Positions 53,592 to 62,716 of a stretch of DNA of 64,000 bases are shown in pieces. Each line of letters opens with the position of its first letter. Positions within the stretch are counted from its first letter, which is position 1. This stretch comes from Flagellimonas abyssi. GTDB lineage: Bacteria; Bacteroidota; Bacteroidia; Flavobacteriales; Flavobacteriaceae. Both the position numbers and the translations under genes were made by a program. The notes under the pieces were generated by a model, which worked only from the letters and a program-made list of their open reading frames with translations, was not told the origin of the DNA and did no database searches. The stretch spans positions 248,001-312,000 of the forward strand of contig NZ_JAHZSV010000003.1 in NCBI RefSeq assembly GCF_019457905.1. Direction: 5' to 3'.

Positions 53592-54761
53592 ATGATATTG
53601 CACTTTCTTTTGGATGAAAAAATAACGGATCAGGTAATCGCTAATTTTGAAAGTGTTTCAAAAAAGAATAAGTTTTTGGTATTTTCTAAAACCCAAAAAC
53701 CGCTTAAACATATTAAAACAGAAAATCAAAATATTTTTGTTTATGATTTTGAGGAACAGGATATCAATGAGGTCTTAAATAAAATAAAACCAAATGGCAT
53801 TATCCTACATGCATACCATTTAGAATTCGCCAAGACCCTTCTGAACATTAAACATAATGTCAAGGTTGCTTGGGTGGCCTGGGGTTTTGATATCTATGGC
53901 CTTCCCAAAATCAAACCTCTTACATATGCTCCATTAACAGATTCTTTTTTAAGGAGCACAAGTTTTTTTTTGGAAACAAAAAGAATGATACTAGCCAATG
54001 ATCTTTATAGAAAAATCTTTTTTTTCTTGTTGAGAAAAGAAGATAGGTATACGCTTATATTTAAAAGTCTCGATAAAGTTGATTACTTCACCACCTATTT
54101 GGCCGAGGATTATTCCTACTTTAGCAAGTATTACCCTAATGACATGGATTTTATAAAGTGTACTTTTACAAGTATTGATCAGTATCTTGGGGGAAATAAG
54201 GATATTTCTATAACAAGTGTCGCTTCGAACATATTGATAGGCAATTCGAATACTCCTGAGTCCAACCATTTGGATGTAATGATAAAACTAAAAAATCTGC
54301 AGCAGGACTCTATGAGTGTTTTTGTTCCATTGAGCTACGGTGAAAACAGAAAATACAAAAGCACAGTATTAGAGAAGGGGAAAAGCCTTTTCGGAAAGAA
54401 TTTTAGGCCGCTATTAGATTTTATGGAGAAAGGGGAATATCTGAAAATCCTGAGGACATGTGCCACAGGTATTTTTTATCACTATAGGCAACAGGCCATG
54501 GGAAATATTATTGCCATGTTGTTTATGGGGGCAAGGATTTATATGTATGGGGATAGCCCCGGATACAAATATTTGGTAAGGCACCAGGTGGCTGTTTATG
54601 ATTTTGACCGCGATTATGTGCGATATAAAAACAATCCATTACCACAGAAATTGGCAGAAAAAAACAGGAAGGTTTTAGAGGAATTGTTTAGTGATACAAA
54701 AGTTAAGGACCAACTAAAGAATCTTATAAACCTTATGATTTTAAAAAACAATTTGGACTAA
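53592..54761 (+). CDS. GT56-like (WecF-type, Fuc4NAc transferase family) glycosyltransferase (389 aa)
   Basis: The central segment SNILIGNSNTPESNHLDVMI matches the donor-binding region of the 4-alpha-L-fucosyltransferase/WecF family (ILVGNS...NxH). It is followed by VFVPLSYGENRKYKSTVLEK, GIFYHYRQQAMGNIIAMLFM and GARIYMYGDS, all features of that family. In enterobacteria WecF adds a 4-acetamido-4,6-dideoxygalactose residue to a lipid-linked intermediate of enterobacterial common antigen. The donor here is unknown. No signal peptide is present. Its TAA overlaps the next ATG by one base. Confidence 0.82.
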   Translation: MILHFLLDEKITDQVIANFESVSKKNKFLVFSKTQKPLKHIKTENQNIFVYDFEEQDINEVLNKIKPNGIILHAYHLEFAKTLLNIKHNVKVAWVAWGFDIYGLPKIKPLTYAPLTDSFLRSTSFFLETKRMILANDLYRKIFFFLLRKEDRYTLIFKSLDKVDYFTTYLAEDYSYFSKYYPNDMDFIKCTFTSIDQYLGGNKDISITSVASNILIGNSNTPESNHLDVMIKLKNLQQDSMSVFVPLSYGENRKYKSTVLEKGKSLFGKNFRPLLDFMEKGEYLKILRTCATGIFYHYRQQAMGNIIAMLFMGARIYMYGDSPGYKYLVRHQVAVYDFDRDYVRYKNNPLPQKLAEKNRKVLEELFSDTKVKDQLKNLINLMILKNNLD

Positions 54762-55996
54762 TGGTGTCTTTCAGGTCCTTTTATGTTTCATGTTTTTACA
54801 TAATCTCCGCATTAATATTTGTGTTGGGAGGGGGAATTCAATTTCTATTTGGGTTTTCAAATACTTTTCTAACTTTTTTTCTTGTCCTGTTTATTTATGC
54901 CATATATGCGGTTTACGCAATTTATAAACAAAAAGTGGTATTCAACAAGGTTGTTTTAGGAGCATTTATTTATGGTGCGGTTATAGTTTTAACGGCATTG
55001 TTTAGAGGGAGTGGTATAATTGTGACCTTGACATATCTCATTTTTCCATTGTTGCCCTTGGCAATCTATTTATTCAGTTACATAAATTATAAGGAAAATT
55101 ACTTGACTAAGAACAAAATTTTCAATTTGTTCTTTTATATTTCATTAATTCAGTTGCCTGTATTGGTTTTTCAGGTTTATTTTTATGATTTTTTCATACA
55201 ATTCAACAATAGTGGACAAAGGATAGCATGGTATGATTTTATGTTTGGCACCTTCTTTGTGAAGTCAGACCATTCTTTGGGGATTTTTATTCTTATAATA
55301 GTTTCAGTTTTACTTTTTGCTGATAAGAGCTACAAAAAGGCAGTGAGATTTCCGAAAGCCGCCATTATCTATTTAGGGCTGACCCTGTTTCTGACTCAAT
55401 CAAATATTTCCAAGGTATTATTTGTAATATTGATTTGTGGGTCCATATTGGGTCCACTTTATAAAAAATATAAAGGGAGTTTAAAGTTCAAGGTTGTGAC
55501 TGCACTATTGATAGGGCTCTTATTTTCTAGTGGGTATTACTTAAAGGAGAAACAATTTGTACAAAGAAAACTTGGAGGTACGGTTGAAAGACAGTTTTCA
55601 CTTGAGAGTGCGGAGAAATTTTATGAAGATGGTACGGCCAAGCGATTTCAAATAATAATAGTGGCAGCAAAAAAACTGAAAACTAAATGGATAGGTGAGG
55701 GACCTTATTCTTATTTTGATATACGTACAGGAGAATTCAAGCAAACAAGACATTTTACACAATTAATTTGGACATATTTTGACCTTGGAATAATTGGTCT
55801 GGTCGCTGTGTTCCTATACATACTCCGCCTTGTGTTCTTTTTGGAAATAGACAAAGGCATACCTTTTATTATATTTCTGGGAATTTTTTTGATTTATGCT
55901 GTTTACACTACCATTTTATCAGATATTACAATTCTTTTTTCAATATTCAGTGTTTTTAACAAAAGGTTGAATACTACAAGAAATTTGAGCACATGA
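54761..55996 (+). CDS. Wzy-like polysaccharide polymerase/ligase, multi-pass membrane protein (411 aa)
   Basis: About ten hydrophobic segments run through the protein (FIYAIYAVYAIYKQ, VVLGAFIYGAVIVLTALF, YLIFPLLPLAIYLFSY, FPKAAIIYLGLTLFLTQS and others). The larger periplasmic loop late in the protein (about 275-325: RKLGGTVERQFSLESAEKFY) is typical of Wzy or O-antigen ligases. Sequence in this family is poorly conserved, so the call rests on topology and context between glycosyltransferase and acetylation genes. It overlaps the preceding GT gene by one base. Confidence 0.75.
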   Translation: MVSFRSFYVSCFYIISALIFVLGGGIQFLFGFSNTFLTFFLVLFIYAIYAVYAIYKQKVVFNKVVLGAFIYGAVIVLTALFRGSGIIVTLTYLIFPLLPLAIYLFSYINYKENYLTKNKIFNLFFYISLIQLPVLVFQVYFYDFFIQFNNSGQRIAWYDFMFGTFFVKSDHSLGIFILIIVSVLLFADKSYKKAVRFPKAAIIYLGLTLFLTQSNISKVLFVILICGSILGPLYKKYKGSLKFKVVTALLIGLLFSSGYYLKEKQFVQRKLGGTVERQFSLESAEKFYEDGTAKRFQIIIVAAKKLKTKWIGEGPYSYFDIRTGEFKQTRHFTQLIWTYFDLGIIGLVAVFLYILRLVFFLEIDKGIPFIIFLGIFLIYAVYTTILSDITILFSIFSVFNKRLNTTRNLST

Positions 55997-56029
55997 AGGC
56001 GACATAGAAAATAGTAAGCATTATAAAAC

Positions 56030-57445
56030 ATGGTTTTTAGCTCTACAGTATTTTTATTCTTATTTCTGCCAATTGTTCTTGGGGTTCATTTTTTATTGAA
56101 GAAAACTCTTAGAAATCCCTTCATTCTCATATGTAGTCTTTTCTTCTATGCCTGGGGTGAAAATATATTGGTGTTGCTGATGATGGCCTCTATCTGTATC
56201 AACTATATTTTTGGTATTTTGATTACTGTTTCGCAGCGCAATTCCAATAGTAATTTTTCAAAAATCACGTTGACTTTTGGGGTGGCGATAAATCTAGTAA
56301 TCTTACTGTATTATAAGTATATCCATTTCTTATTACAAAATTTGGCCAGTATCGGCATTGATATTGATTTGGACGTGAGCAATGTAGCATTGCCAATTGG
56401 AGTTTCTTTTTTTACTTTTCAGAACATATCATACTTAATGGATGTGTATAGAAAAGAAGTTGATAGTCAAAAAAATCTCATTCATTTGGGACTATACATT
56501 TCCCTGTTCCCTCAGCTAATTGCAGGCCCAATAGTTAGGTATATAGATGTTTTTAAGGAAATTAAGAATCGTGTTGTCACTAAAGATCTTTTTGTATCCG
56601 GGATATCTAGGTTTATTGGTGGTCTTGCAAAAAAAGTGCTTATTGCTAATACCGCTGGTTTAATTGCGGATAAAGCATTTAGCATTCACCCCGACGAATT
56701 GCCCTCTTCCTTGGCATGGCTCGCCATTTTGTGCTACACACTTCAGATTTATTTTGATTTTTCAGGATATTCAGATATGGCCATTGGGCTTGGCAGGATG
56801 CTTGGGTTTAGGTTTAAAGAAAACTTTAACTATCCCTATATTTCCCAATCAATTCAGGAATTCTGGAGAAGATGGCATATTTCTCTTTCTACTTGGTTCA
56901 GGGATTATCTTTACATTCCCTTAGGAGGCAATAGAAAAGGGCAATTTAGAACCTATACGAACCTAATCATTGTCTTTTTTATCACTGGTTTATGGCATGG
57001 AGCAAGTTGGAATTTTGTGGTTTGGGGGCTTTATCATGGATTTTTTATCATATTAGAACGTGTAGGCCTTATATCCTTTCCTGATAAACTATGGTTTTTA
57101 AGGAGGATGTATCTGCTTTTAGTCGTAGTGGTAGGATGGGTATTCTTCAGGATAGAGGACATGGAAATTGCATTGCTTTTCATAAAAAAAATGTTTTCCT
57201 TTTCAGAAGGATCCAATTATTACCCTTTAATGTATTTGGACAGGTTTACATATTTTATGTTGTTAACTGGAATATTATTTTGTATGCCAATCAAACAGTA
57301 TATTGGTTCAAAACTCAATTCTTTAATAGTTTCAATCCCTTTTAAGACAACTCTTAAATACGCTGCATATACAATGTTGTTTGTTTTTACAATACTTGAA
57401 TTGGCCCAAACCACATATAATCCATTTATTTATTTTAGATTTTAG
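56030..57445 (+). CDS. MBOAT-family O-acyltransferase, AlgI-like (471 aa)
   Basis: Transfers acyl (probably acetyl) groups across the membrane for polysaccharide O-acetylation. Many transmembrane helices carry the AlgI signatures: FSSTVFLFLFLPIVLG at the start, ISYLMDVYRKEVDSQKN, FPQLIAGPIVRYIDVFKEI, IYFDFSGYSDMAIGLGRMLG, EFWRRWHISLSTWFRDYLYI and FFITGLWHGASWNFVVWGLY, where the His in LWHG is the expected catalytic residue. It lies 2 bp before the AlgJ-like gene, the usual functional partner. Confidence 0.95.
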   Translation: MVFSSTVFLFLFLPIVLGVHFLLKKTLRNPFILICSLFFYAWGENILVLLMMASICINYIFGILITVSQRNSNSNFSKITLTFGVAINLVILLYYKYIHFLLQNLASIGIDIDLDVSNVALPIGVSFFTFQNISYLMDVYRKEVDSQKNLIHLGLYISLFPQLIAGPIVRYIDVFKEIKNRVVTKDLFVSGISRFIGGLAKKVLIANTAGLIADKAFSIHPDELPSSLAWLAILCYTLQIYFDFSGYSDMAIGLGRMLGFRFKENFNYPYISQSIQEFWRRWHISLSTWFRDYLYIPLGGNRKGQFRTYTNLIIVFFITGLWHGASWNFVVWGLYHGFFIILERVGLISFPDKLWFLRRMYLLLVVVVGWVFFRIEDMEIALLFIKKMFSFSEGSNYYPLMYLDRFTYFMLLTGILFCMPIKQYIGSKLNSLIVSIPFKTTLKYAAYTMLFVFTILELAQTTYNPFIYFRF

Positions 57446-57447
57446 AG

Positions 57448-59130
57448 ATGGAAAAACAGGTATTATCAATCTTTGGAGCACTGATAGTTTATTATTGTAC
57501 ATTTTCTTTGCTCAACAGACAAGAAATCCAACCTTCTGAAATTATTGTAGATATAGAAACAAAAGTTCTTGAAAATGACATATTCTATGTTTATTATTTA
57601 CAGGAAGGGATAAAAAAATGGAGCGACATGCAGAGTGTCCACCAAAGAATAAAAGGTAATAAATCTTATCAAAACCTGCGATTTTCATTGCCATTGGACA
57701 AGCCAATCAAACGTATTAGAATTGATATAGGTGCCAATAAGAACCAAAAACCGATTGTTATAAATTCTATTACAATAAGATCCGAAGTCGGGATATTAAA
57801 ATTTGAAAAGGATTTTTTTGAAAACTTTGATTTGAATGCATATGCAACATTTAACAAGGATAAATTTATTCCAAAAATAGTCAATGGAAGGTATGACCCT
57901 TTTTTGGTTTCCAAACCTTTTTTAGCACAGCAAATAGAGAGTTTAAGAAACCACACAAAACAATTCAGCTATAAGTTCATACTTTTTATATCATTTATAT
58001 TTTCGATAGCTTTCTATATTTATTTGATTAATCAAAACTTTAAAATCTCAATAAGCCAAATATATATTTCCTTGTTTATTGGTATAATTATTGCTCCATT
58101 TGTATATAACACTTTTTTTGAAAGTGGTGAAAACGGGAACTTGGAGAAAAGGGAGTTAGCCCAAATGCCTGAGTTAGTTTCTTTTGAAAAATTTCCAATG
58201 GAGTTTGAAAACTATTATAATGACAATTTTGGGCTAAGAAGCGTTTTAATAGATTTATCAGGAAAAATAAAGGTCAACATTTTTAATTCCTCTCCAAAAC
58301 CGGAAAAGGTACAATTCGGAAATGATGGCTTTCTCTTTTTCAATGACTTAAATGATGAAATATTTGAAAGCTATACCAATAGCTCTTTGTTATCTGTTGA
58401 GGAGCTTGATAGGGTTTATGAAAAATTTGAGTCTAGGAAAGAAAAATTGGCTAAGGATGGTATTCAATATGTTTGTGGTTTTTGGCCAAACAAACATACT
58501 ATATACCCAGAGCTCTTGCCTACATCCATGAAGCTTCAAATTGAGGGGGAGACTTCCCAAGCGGATCAAGTTGTCAGCTTTCTTAAAAAAATGGATTTCC
58601 CATTCTTCGATGTAAGGGACGCATTGTTAAACGCAAAAGCAACCCAAACCCTTTATAGAAAACTCGACACACATTGGAATTCAAACGGGGCTTATGTGGC
58701 GTATAAATCATTTTGCGAAAGCACCTATGATATTCTTGGACTTTCGGCTTTAGACATATCTAATTTCAACATTGTCAGTTTAGAGATGAAAGAAGGAGAC
58801 TTAACCGGTCAATTGGGTGTTAAATCAATTTTTGGCTTTGAAGAGAATCTGCCTATTTATAAGTTAGAGGATAAATCCAGATCATATACAATTAAAAACA
58901 GTAATGGGTTGCCAAGGGGTACAATTGTAACCCAAAACCAAAATGCCCCAAAAAAGGAAAAAGTGTTGATTTTTAGAGACTCCTTTACTTCTGCCTTAGT
59001 TCAATTTATATCATTAAATTACAGCGAGGTGGTTTATGTTAACGGAATCTATGACCAGGACATCATTGATAGTGTAAAACCAGATGTTGTGATATCGTGT
59101 AGAGTTGAGAGGTACATTCTTTCCATGTAA
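57448..59130 (+). CDS. AlgJ/AlgX-like O-acetyltransferase with extra N-terminal domain (560 aa)
   Basis: One N-terminal hydrophobic segment, then a beta-rich domain (about 28-160) also found in the lipoprotein at 53,019. Two more transmembrane helices follow at about 172-192 and 203-222. The C-terminal SGNH-hydrolase-like domain has FENYYNDNFGLRSVLIDLSG, KLDTHWNSNGAYVAYK (Asp and His of DTHW, near 407-409) and VLIFRDSFTSALVQFISL (nucleophile Ser near 511). Such proteins take the acetyl group supplied by the MBOAT partner and place it on the polysaccharide outside the inner membrane. The extra N-terminal domain is not part of the AlgJ family I know. Confidence 0.88.
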   Translation: MEKQVLSIFGALIVYYCTFSLLNRQEIQPSEIIVDIETKVLENDIFYVYYLQEGIKKWSDMQSVHQRIKGNKSYQNLRFSLPLDKPIKRIRIDIGANKNQKPIVINSITIRSEVGILKFEKDFFENFDLNAYATFNKDKFIPKIVNGRYDPFLVSKPFLAQQIESLRNHTKQFSYKFILFISFIFSIAFYIYLINQNFKISISQIYISLFIGIIIAPFVYNTFFESGENGNLEKRELAQMPELVSFEKFPMEFENYYNDNFGLRSVLIDLSGKIKVNIFNSSPKPEKVQFGNDGFLFFNDLNDEIFESYTNSSLLSVEELDRVYEKFESRKEKLAKDGIQYVCGFWPNKHTIYPELLPTSMKLQIEGETSQADQVVSFLKKMDFPFFDVRDALLNAKATQTLYRKLDTHWNSNGAYVAYKSFCESTYDILGLSALDISNFNIVSLEMKEGDLTGQLGVKSIFGFEENLPIYKLEDKSRSYTIKNSNGLPRGTIVTQNQNAPKKEKVLIFRDSFTSALVQFISLNYSEVVYVNGIYDQDIIDSVKPDVVISCRVERYILSM

Positions 59131-59140
59131 AAAAATAATT

Positions 59141-60310
59141 ATGGATATAGTCGTCATACCATTTCATGACTGGAGAAAAAGTGAACACGAAGGTTTTAGA
59201 ACCCGGGATGTGCATTTTATTCAAGCATTGGCCAAAAATGAAGATGTCAACAAAATACTTGTCGTTAATAGACCATTGACATGGTTAGAGCTTTTATACA
59301 AAAAACATAAAAGGGCGCTGAACGGAAAACAAGTCTTCAGAAAAGGAAAATTTACCTTGACTCAAGTTGGAGATAATATCTTTGTGGCAGATTATCATTC
59401 AAAGGATATTATTGGACAATTGTCCAAAAAACACCTTTGGTTTATTCAAAAATATTCTGACAGGGAGTATGCCGATTTTGTAATGGAGTGTTGTGATAGG
59501 CTTGGCATGAAAACCCCATGTCTCATTTCTCAGAACATTTTTGCATTTAAATTGGCAGCTGATATTAAAACTAATAACAAGTTATTTGATGCCTGGGATA
59601 ATTTTTTAAAGTTCCCATTGTACCAAGACTTTGCGCATTTACTTGAAGAAGGCTATAAAGTAATGGCAGAGCAAATCCCAAATTGGATTACAAACTCCAA
59701 TGAAAACATAGGATTTTATAAAAAAAGGTTTAACGTAGAGAGTATAGATTTGGTAAAAAACGGCGTTAAGTCCAGTTTTGCATCCGGTAATCATGAGGTT
59801 CCCGATGATATTAAGAACATTAAAAGACCTATTGTTGGTTTTGGAGGTAAGATATCATATTTGATGGATTATGATTTGATAAATTTTTTAACCAAAGAAA
59901 ATCCTGACATCTCATTTGTTTTTGTTGGACAAATTCTTGATAAGAATATCTTTGGAAAGATAGTCAAAAGAAAAAACGTACATTTTTTGGGAGACAAAAA
60001 ATATGATGTTTATCCTAACTATGTAAAGAGTTTTGATATATGTATTGTTCCATACAACATAAATGAGGGACAGCATGGAGGGGATTCCATGAAAGCGTAT
60101 GAATACCTTCTTCTCCAAAAAAAAGTAGTTGGTACAAATGGGAATGGCTTGGAAGATCTTGGAGAATATATATATGTTGCACATGACAAAAATGAATTCT
60201 CAGAGGCCATCAGCTCAATGGAGAACAACAAGAAATATTTAAGGATTGAAGAGCATTCGTGGCAAGCAAAGACAACTAAAATTCTTAGCATATTAGAACA
60301 GCATGGATAA
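59141..60310 (+). CDS. Family-4-like glycosyltransferase (389 aa)
   Basis: The start at ATG 59,141 gives MDIVVIPFHDWRKSEHEGFR; the open frame upstream to 59,105 overlaps the AlgJ-like gene and adds nothing recognisable. The C-terminal half is GT-B-like: PIVGFGGKISYLMDYDLINF, ISFVFVGQILDKNIFGK, VHFLGDKKYDVYPNYVKSFD, CIVPYNINEGQHGGDSMKAY, then EYLLLQKKVVGTNGNGLEDL. This matches family 1/4 glycosyltransferases acting at the cytoplasmic face. Donor and acceptor unknown. It overlaps the next gene by 8 bp. Confidence 0.83.
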   Translation: MDIVVIPFHDWRKSEHEGFRTRDVHFIQALAKNEDVNKILVVNRPLTWLELLYKKHKRALNGKQVFRKGKFTLTQVGDNIFVADYHSKDIIGQLSKKHLWFIQKYSDREYADFVMECCDRLGMKTPCLISQNIFAFKLAADIKTNNKLFDAWDNFLKFPLYQDFAHLLEEGYKVMAEQIPNWITNSNENIGFYKKRFNVESIDLVKNGVKSSFASGNHEVPDDIKNIKRPIVGFGGKISYLMDYDLINFLTKENPDISFVFVGQILDKNIFGKIVKRKNVHFLGDKKYDVYPNYVKSFDICIVPYNINEGQHGGDSMKAYEYLLLQKKVVGTNGNGLEDLGEYIYVAHDKNEFSEAISSMENNKKYLRIEEHSWQAKTTKILSILEQHG

Positions 60311-61589
60311 GCCAAAGAATTGGAGCTTTAAAATCAATTGGAATCTCCTTGTTTTATGTTTAACAGCTGGAGGCATACCATTTCCTATCAATATTGGAAA
60401 TATAGCTGTTATTATCGGGTTGCTTATTCTCTTTTATGAGTTTTTGTCTAAGAAAGAAAAGGCTGATTTAAGTTTTTTATCATCAAGCGCATTTATACTT
60501 CCCGTTCTTTTTTTTGGGTATATCATTTCGAGCACATTGTTGAGCGACGATGTTAATGCGGGTTTTAAACAAGTGGAAAAAAACCTGTTTCTTATCCTTT
60601 TGCCATTTGTTGTTGGATATACTCGCCCACTAAATGAAAAAGAAAAGAATATTGTTCTAAGTGTGTTTTCTTTTAGCAGTATTCTATCATTTTTAGTATT
60701 ATTGGTTGTTGGTGTAATGCGAATTTTTGCGGGTGCCGATACGGATGTTTTATTTTTTCACGAACTGGGCTCTTTCTTTGACCTCCACCCTGTTTATATT
60801 GCAATCAATCTGGGGGTGACAATATATTTTCTAACATTTCATTTCAAAGGTCAAGGCAAAGTTAACCTAAGCGAATTGGTGTTTCTTACCTTGACAATAG
60901 GCATTGCGTTAATTGGGCTACTGCTTTGTGCATCAAAAGCGGTCCTCATCATATTCATGACCATATATTTTATTAAGCTGGTCCAAGGGGCCTTAAGAAA
61001 AAGAATATTTCCAATGTTGATACTTGGAATTATTTTGCTGTGTGGGCCAATATTCATGAACTCATTGACCTCAGATAGATTTTCCCAGGGATTGACCTTT
61101 GACCTTGAGCCGTTCGAGCCTACCAATGATATAGGATTGGCCAAGGTCTTTTCTAATGATGAAAAAGAACAGGTAAGTGACTTGGAAATTAGGTATCTAA
61201 TGTTCAAAATTGGGTTATTTCATGTTATTGATGATGGAAGACTACTTTTTGGCTACGGCATAGGCGATGTTCAGAAACATATTGATCTTTACTACATGCA
61301 GTATGGACTTGCCCCTAATTGGTTCGAAGGATATAACCTTCATAATCAATACCTACAATATTTGGTTAGCTATGGAATTCTTGGCCTTTTATTATTTTTA
61401 ATTTACCTCGGATATAGCGTTTATTGTTCCATCAAAAATAAATCTGGGTTTCATTTGTTTTTTTTGATACTTATTTTGTCAATATTTGTCTTTGAATGTG
61501 TGCTTTCCAGAAACAAGGGCATCGTTGTTTTTATTTTTATGAATACTTTTTTTATTATGAATTATGAAAATAGCCATACTCGGAACTAG
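60303..61589 (+). CDS. O-antigen ligase/polymerase-like multi-pass membrane protein (428 aa)
   Basis: Ten to twelve hydrophobic segments, for example GGIPFPINIGNIAVIIGLLI, FILPVLFFGYIISSTLL and LVFLTLTIGIALIGLLLCAS. A late periplasmic loop (about 255-350) carries YNLHNQYLQYLVSYGILGLL, the H-x-N-x-Y-x-Q pattern of Wzy_C/WaaL-type enzymes. It therefore fits the O-antigen ligase family better than the protein at 54,761. Overlaps on both sides (8 bp and 26 bp) show a compact operon. Confidence 0.85.
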   Translation: MDKPKNWSFKINWNLLVLCLTAGGIPFPINIGNIAVIIGLLILFYEFLSKKEKADLSFLSSSAFILPVLFFGYIISSTLLSDDVNAGFKQVEKNLFLILLPFVVGYTRPLNEKEKNIVLSVFSFSSILSFLVLLVVGVMRIFAGADTDVLFFHELGSFFDLHPVYIAINLGVTIYFLTFHFKGQGKVNLSELVFLTLTIGIALIGLLLCASKAVLIIFMTIYFIKLVQGALRKRIFPMLILGIILLCGPIFMNSLTSDRFSQGLTFDLEPFEPTNDIGLAKVFSNDEKEQVSDLEIRYLMFKIGLFHVIDDGRLLFGYGIGDVQKHIDLYYMQYGLAPNWFEGYNLHNQYLQYLVSYGILGLLLFLIYLGYSVYCSIKNKSGFHLFFLILILSIFVFECVLSRNKGIVVFIFMNTFFIMNYENSHTRN

Positions 61590-62658
61590 AGGAGTACCAA
61601 ACTATCATGGAGGTTTTGAACAATTTGCCGAACACTTCTCTGTTTACTTGGCAAGTCTAGGGCACGAAGTGTATGTTTATAACTCACACACACATCCATA
61701 TAAAAAAAAAGTATTCAACGGCGCAAAGATTATACATTGTTATGATGCCGAAGAGAAAATTGGGACTGCCGGTCAGTTTATCTATGATTTAAACTGTATT
61801 ATTGATTCCCGTAAAAGGGATTTTGATATTTTGCTTCAGCTTGGATACACGAGCAGCTCCATATGGCATTGGCTCATGCCGAAGAACACCCTGATAATAA
61901 CAAATATGGACGGGTTGGAATGGAAAAGATCGAAGTACTCCAAAAATATCAGGTATTTTCTAAAAAAAGCCGAGAAATGGGCGGTAAATAACAGTGATTT
62001 TCTGATTTCAGATTCTATCGGAATAAAAAAATATTTGATGGAGACCTATAACGCAGAATCCCAATTTATTGCATACGGAGCCAATATTTTTAATCAACCC
62101 AATGAAAATGATATTGAGCAATATAACGAGGCGAAACCTTACCTATATAATATGTTGATAGCCAGGTTGGAACCAGAGAACAACATTGAAAAAATATTGG
62201 ACGGAGTTGTAATGTCCGAATCGGATTTACCGTTTTTAGTAATCGGGAAGTACGAAACAAGGTTTGGGGAATATTTAAAGCAAAAATATGCTGATGAAAA
62301 ACGAATCGTATTTCTAGGAGGAATATATAATCAATTACATTTAAACAATCTTAGATATTTTTCCAATCTATATTTTCATGGTCATTCGGTAGGTGGTACC
62401 AATCCATCATTATTGGAGGCCATGGCATCCAATTCATTCATTGTGGCCCATGACAATATTTTTAACAAGTCTGTTTTAGGAGAAAATGCATTTTACTTTA
62501 GCGACAAGGAAAGGGTTTCCAAGATATTGGATACCTTAGTAAAGAAAGACCATGAACATTTGATTCGTGCTAATGAGAGGAAAATCAAAGACTTTTATAG
62601 CTGGGAAAAAATCAACAAAAAATATTTGGATTATTTCATGGAGTGTTTCTCTAGATGA
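61564..62658 (+). CDS. DUF1972-type glycosyltransferase, rhamnosyltransferase-like (364 aa)
   Basis: The N-terminus IAILGTRGVPNYHGGFEQFA is the characteristic DUF1972 motif, seen in sugar transferases that often use dTDP-rhamnose. TNMDGLEWKRSKYSKNIRYF and LISDSIGIKKYLMETYNAES follow. The C-terminal GT4 half has LIARLEPENNIEKILDGVV, IVFLGGIYNQLHLNNLRYFS and FHGHSVGGTNPSLLEAMASN, with the expected E-x7-E region. Given the rfb genes 10 kb upstream, rhamnose is the likely donor, which is inference. The gene overlaps the ligase-like gene by 26 bp. Confidence 0.88.
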   Translation: MKIAILGTRGVPNYHGGFEQFAEHFSVYLASLGHEVYVYNSHTHPYKKKVFNGAKIIHCYDAEEKIGTAGQFIYDLNCIIDSRKRDFDILLQLGYTSSSIWHWLMPKNTLIITNMDGLEWKRSKYSKNIRYFLKKAEKWAVNNSDFLISDSIGIKKYLMETYNAESQFIAYGANIFNQPNENDIEQYNEAKPYLYNMLIARLEPENNIEKILDGVVMSESDLPFLVIGKYETRFGEYLKQKYADEKRIVFLGGIYNQLHLNNLRYFSNLYFHGHSVGGTNPSLLEAMASNSFIVAHDNIFNKSVLGENAFYFSDKERVSKILDTLVKKDHEHLIRANERKIKDFYSWEKINKKYLDYFMECFSR

Positions 62659-62716
62659 CAGGAGGGTTAAATGCCAAGCGTTTCTTGTTTAGTCACCAAC
62701 CAATTATATCTTACTG

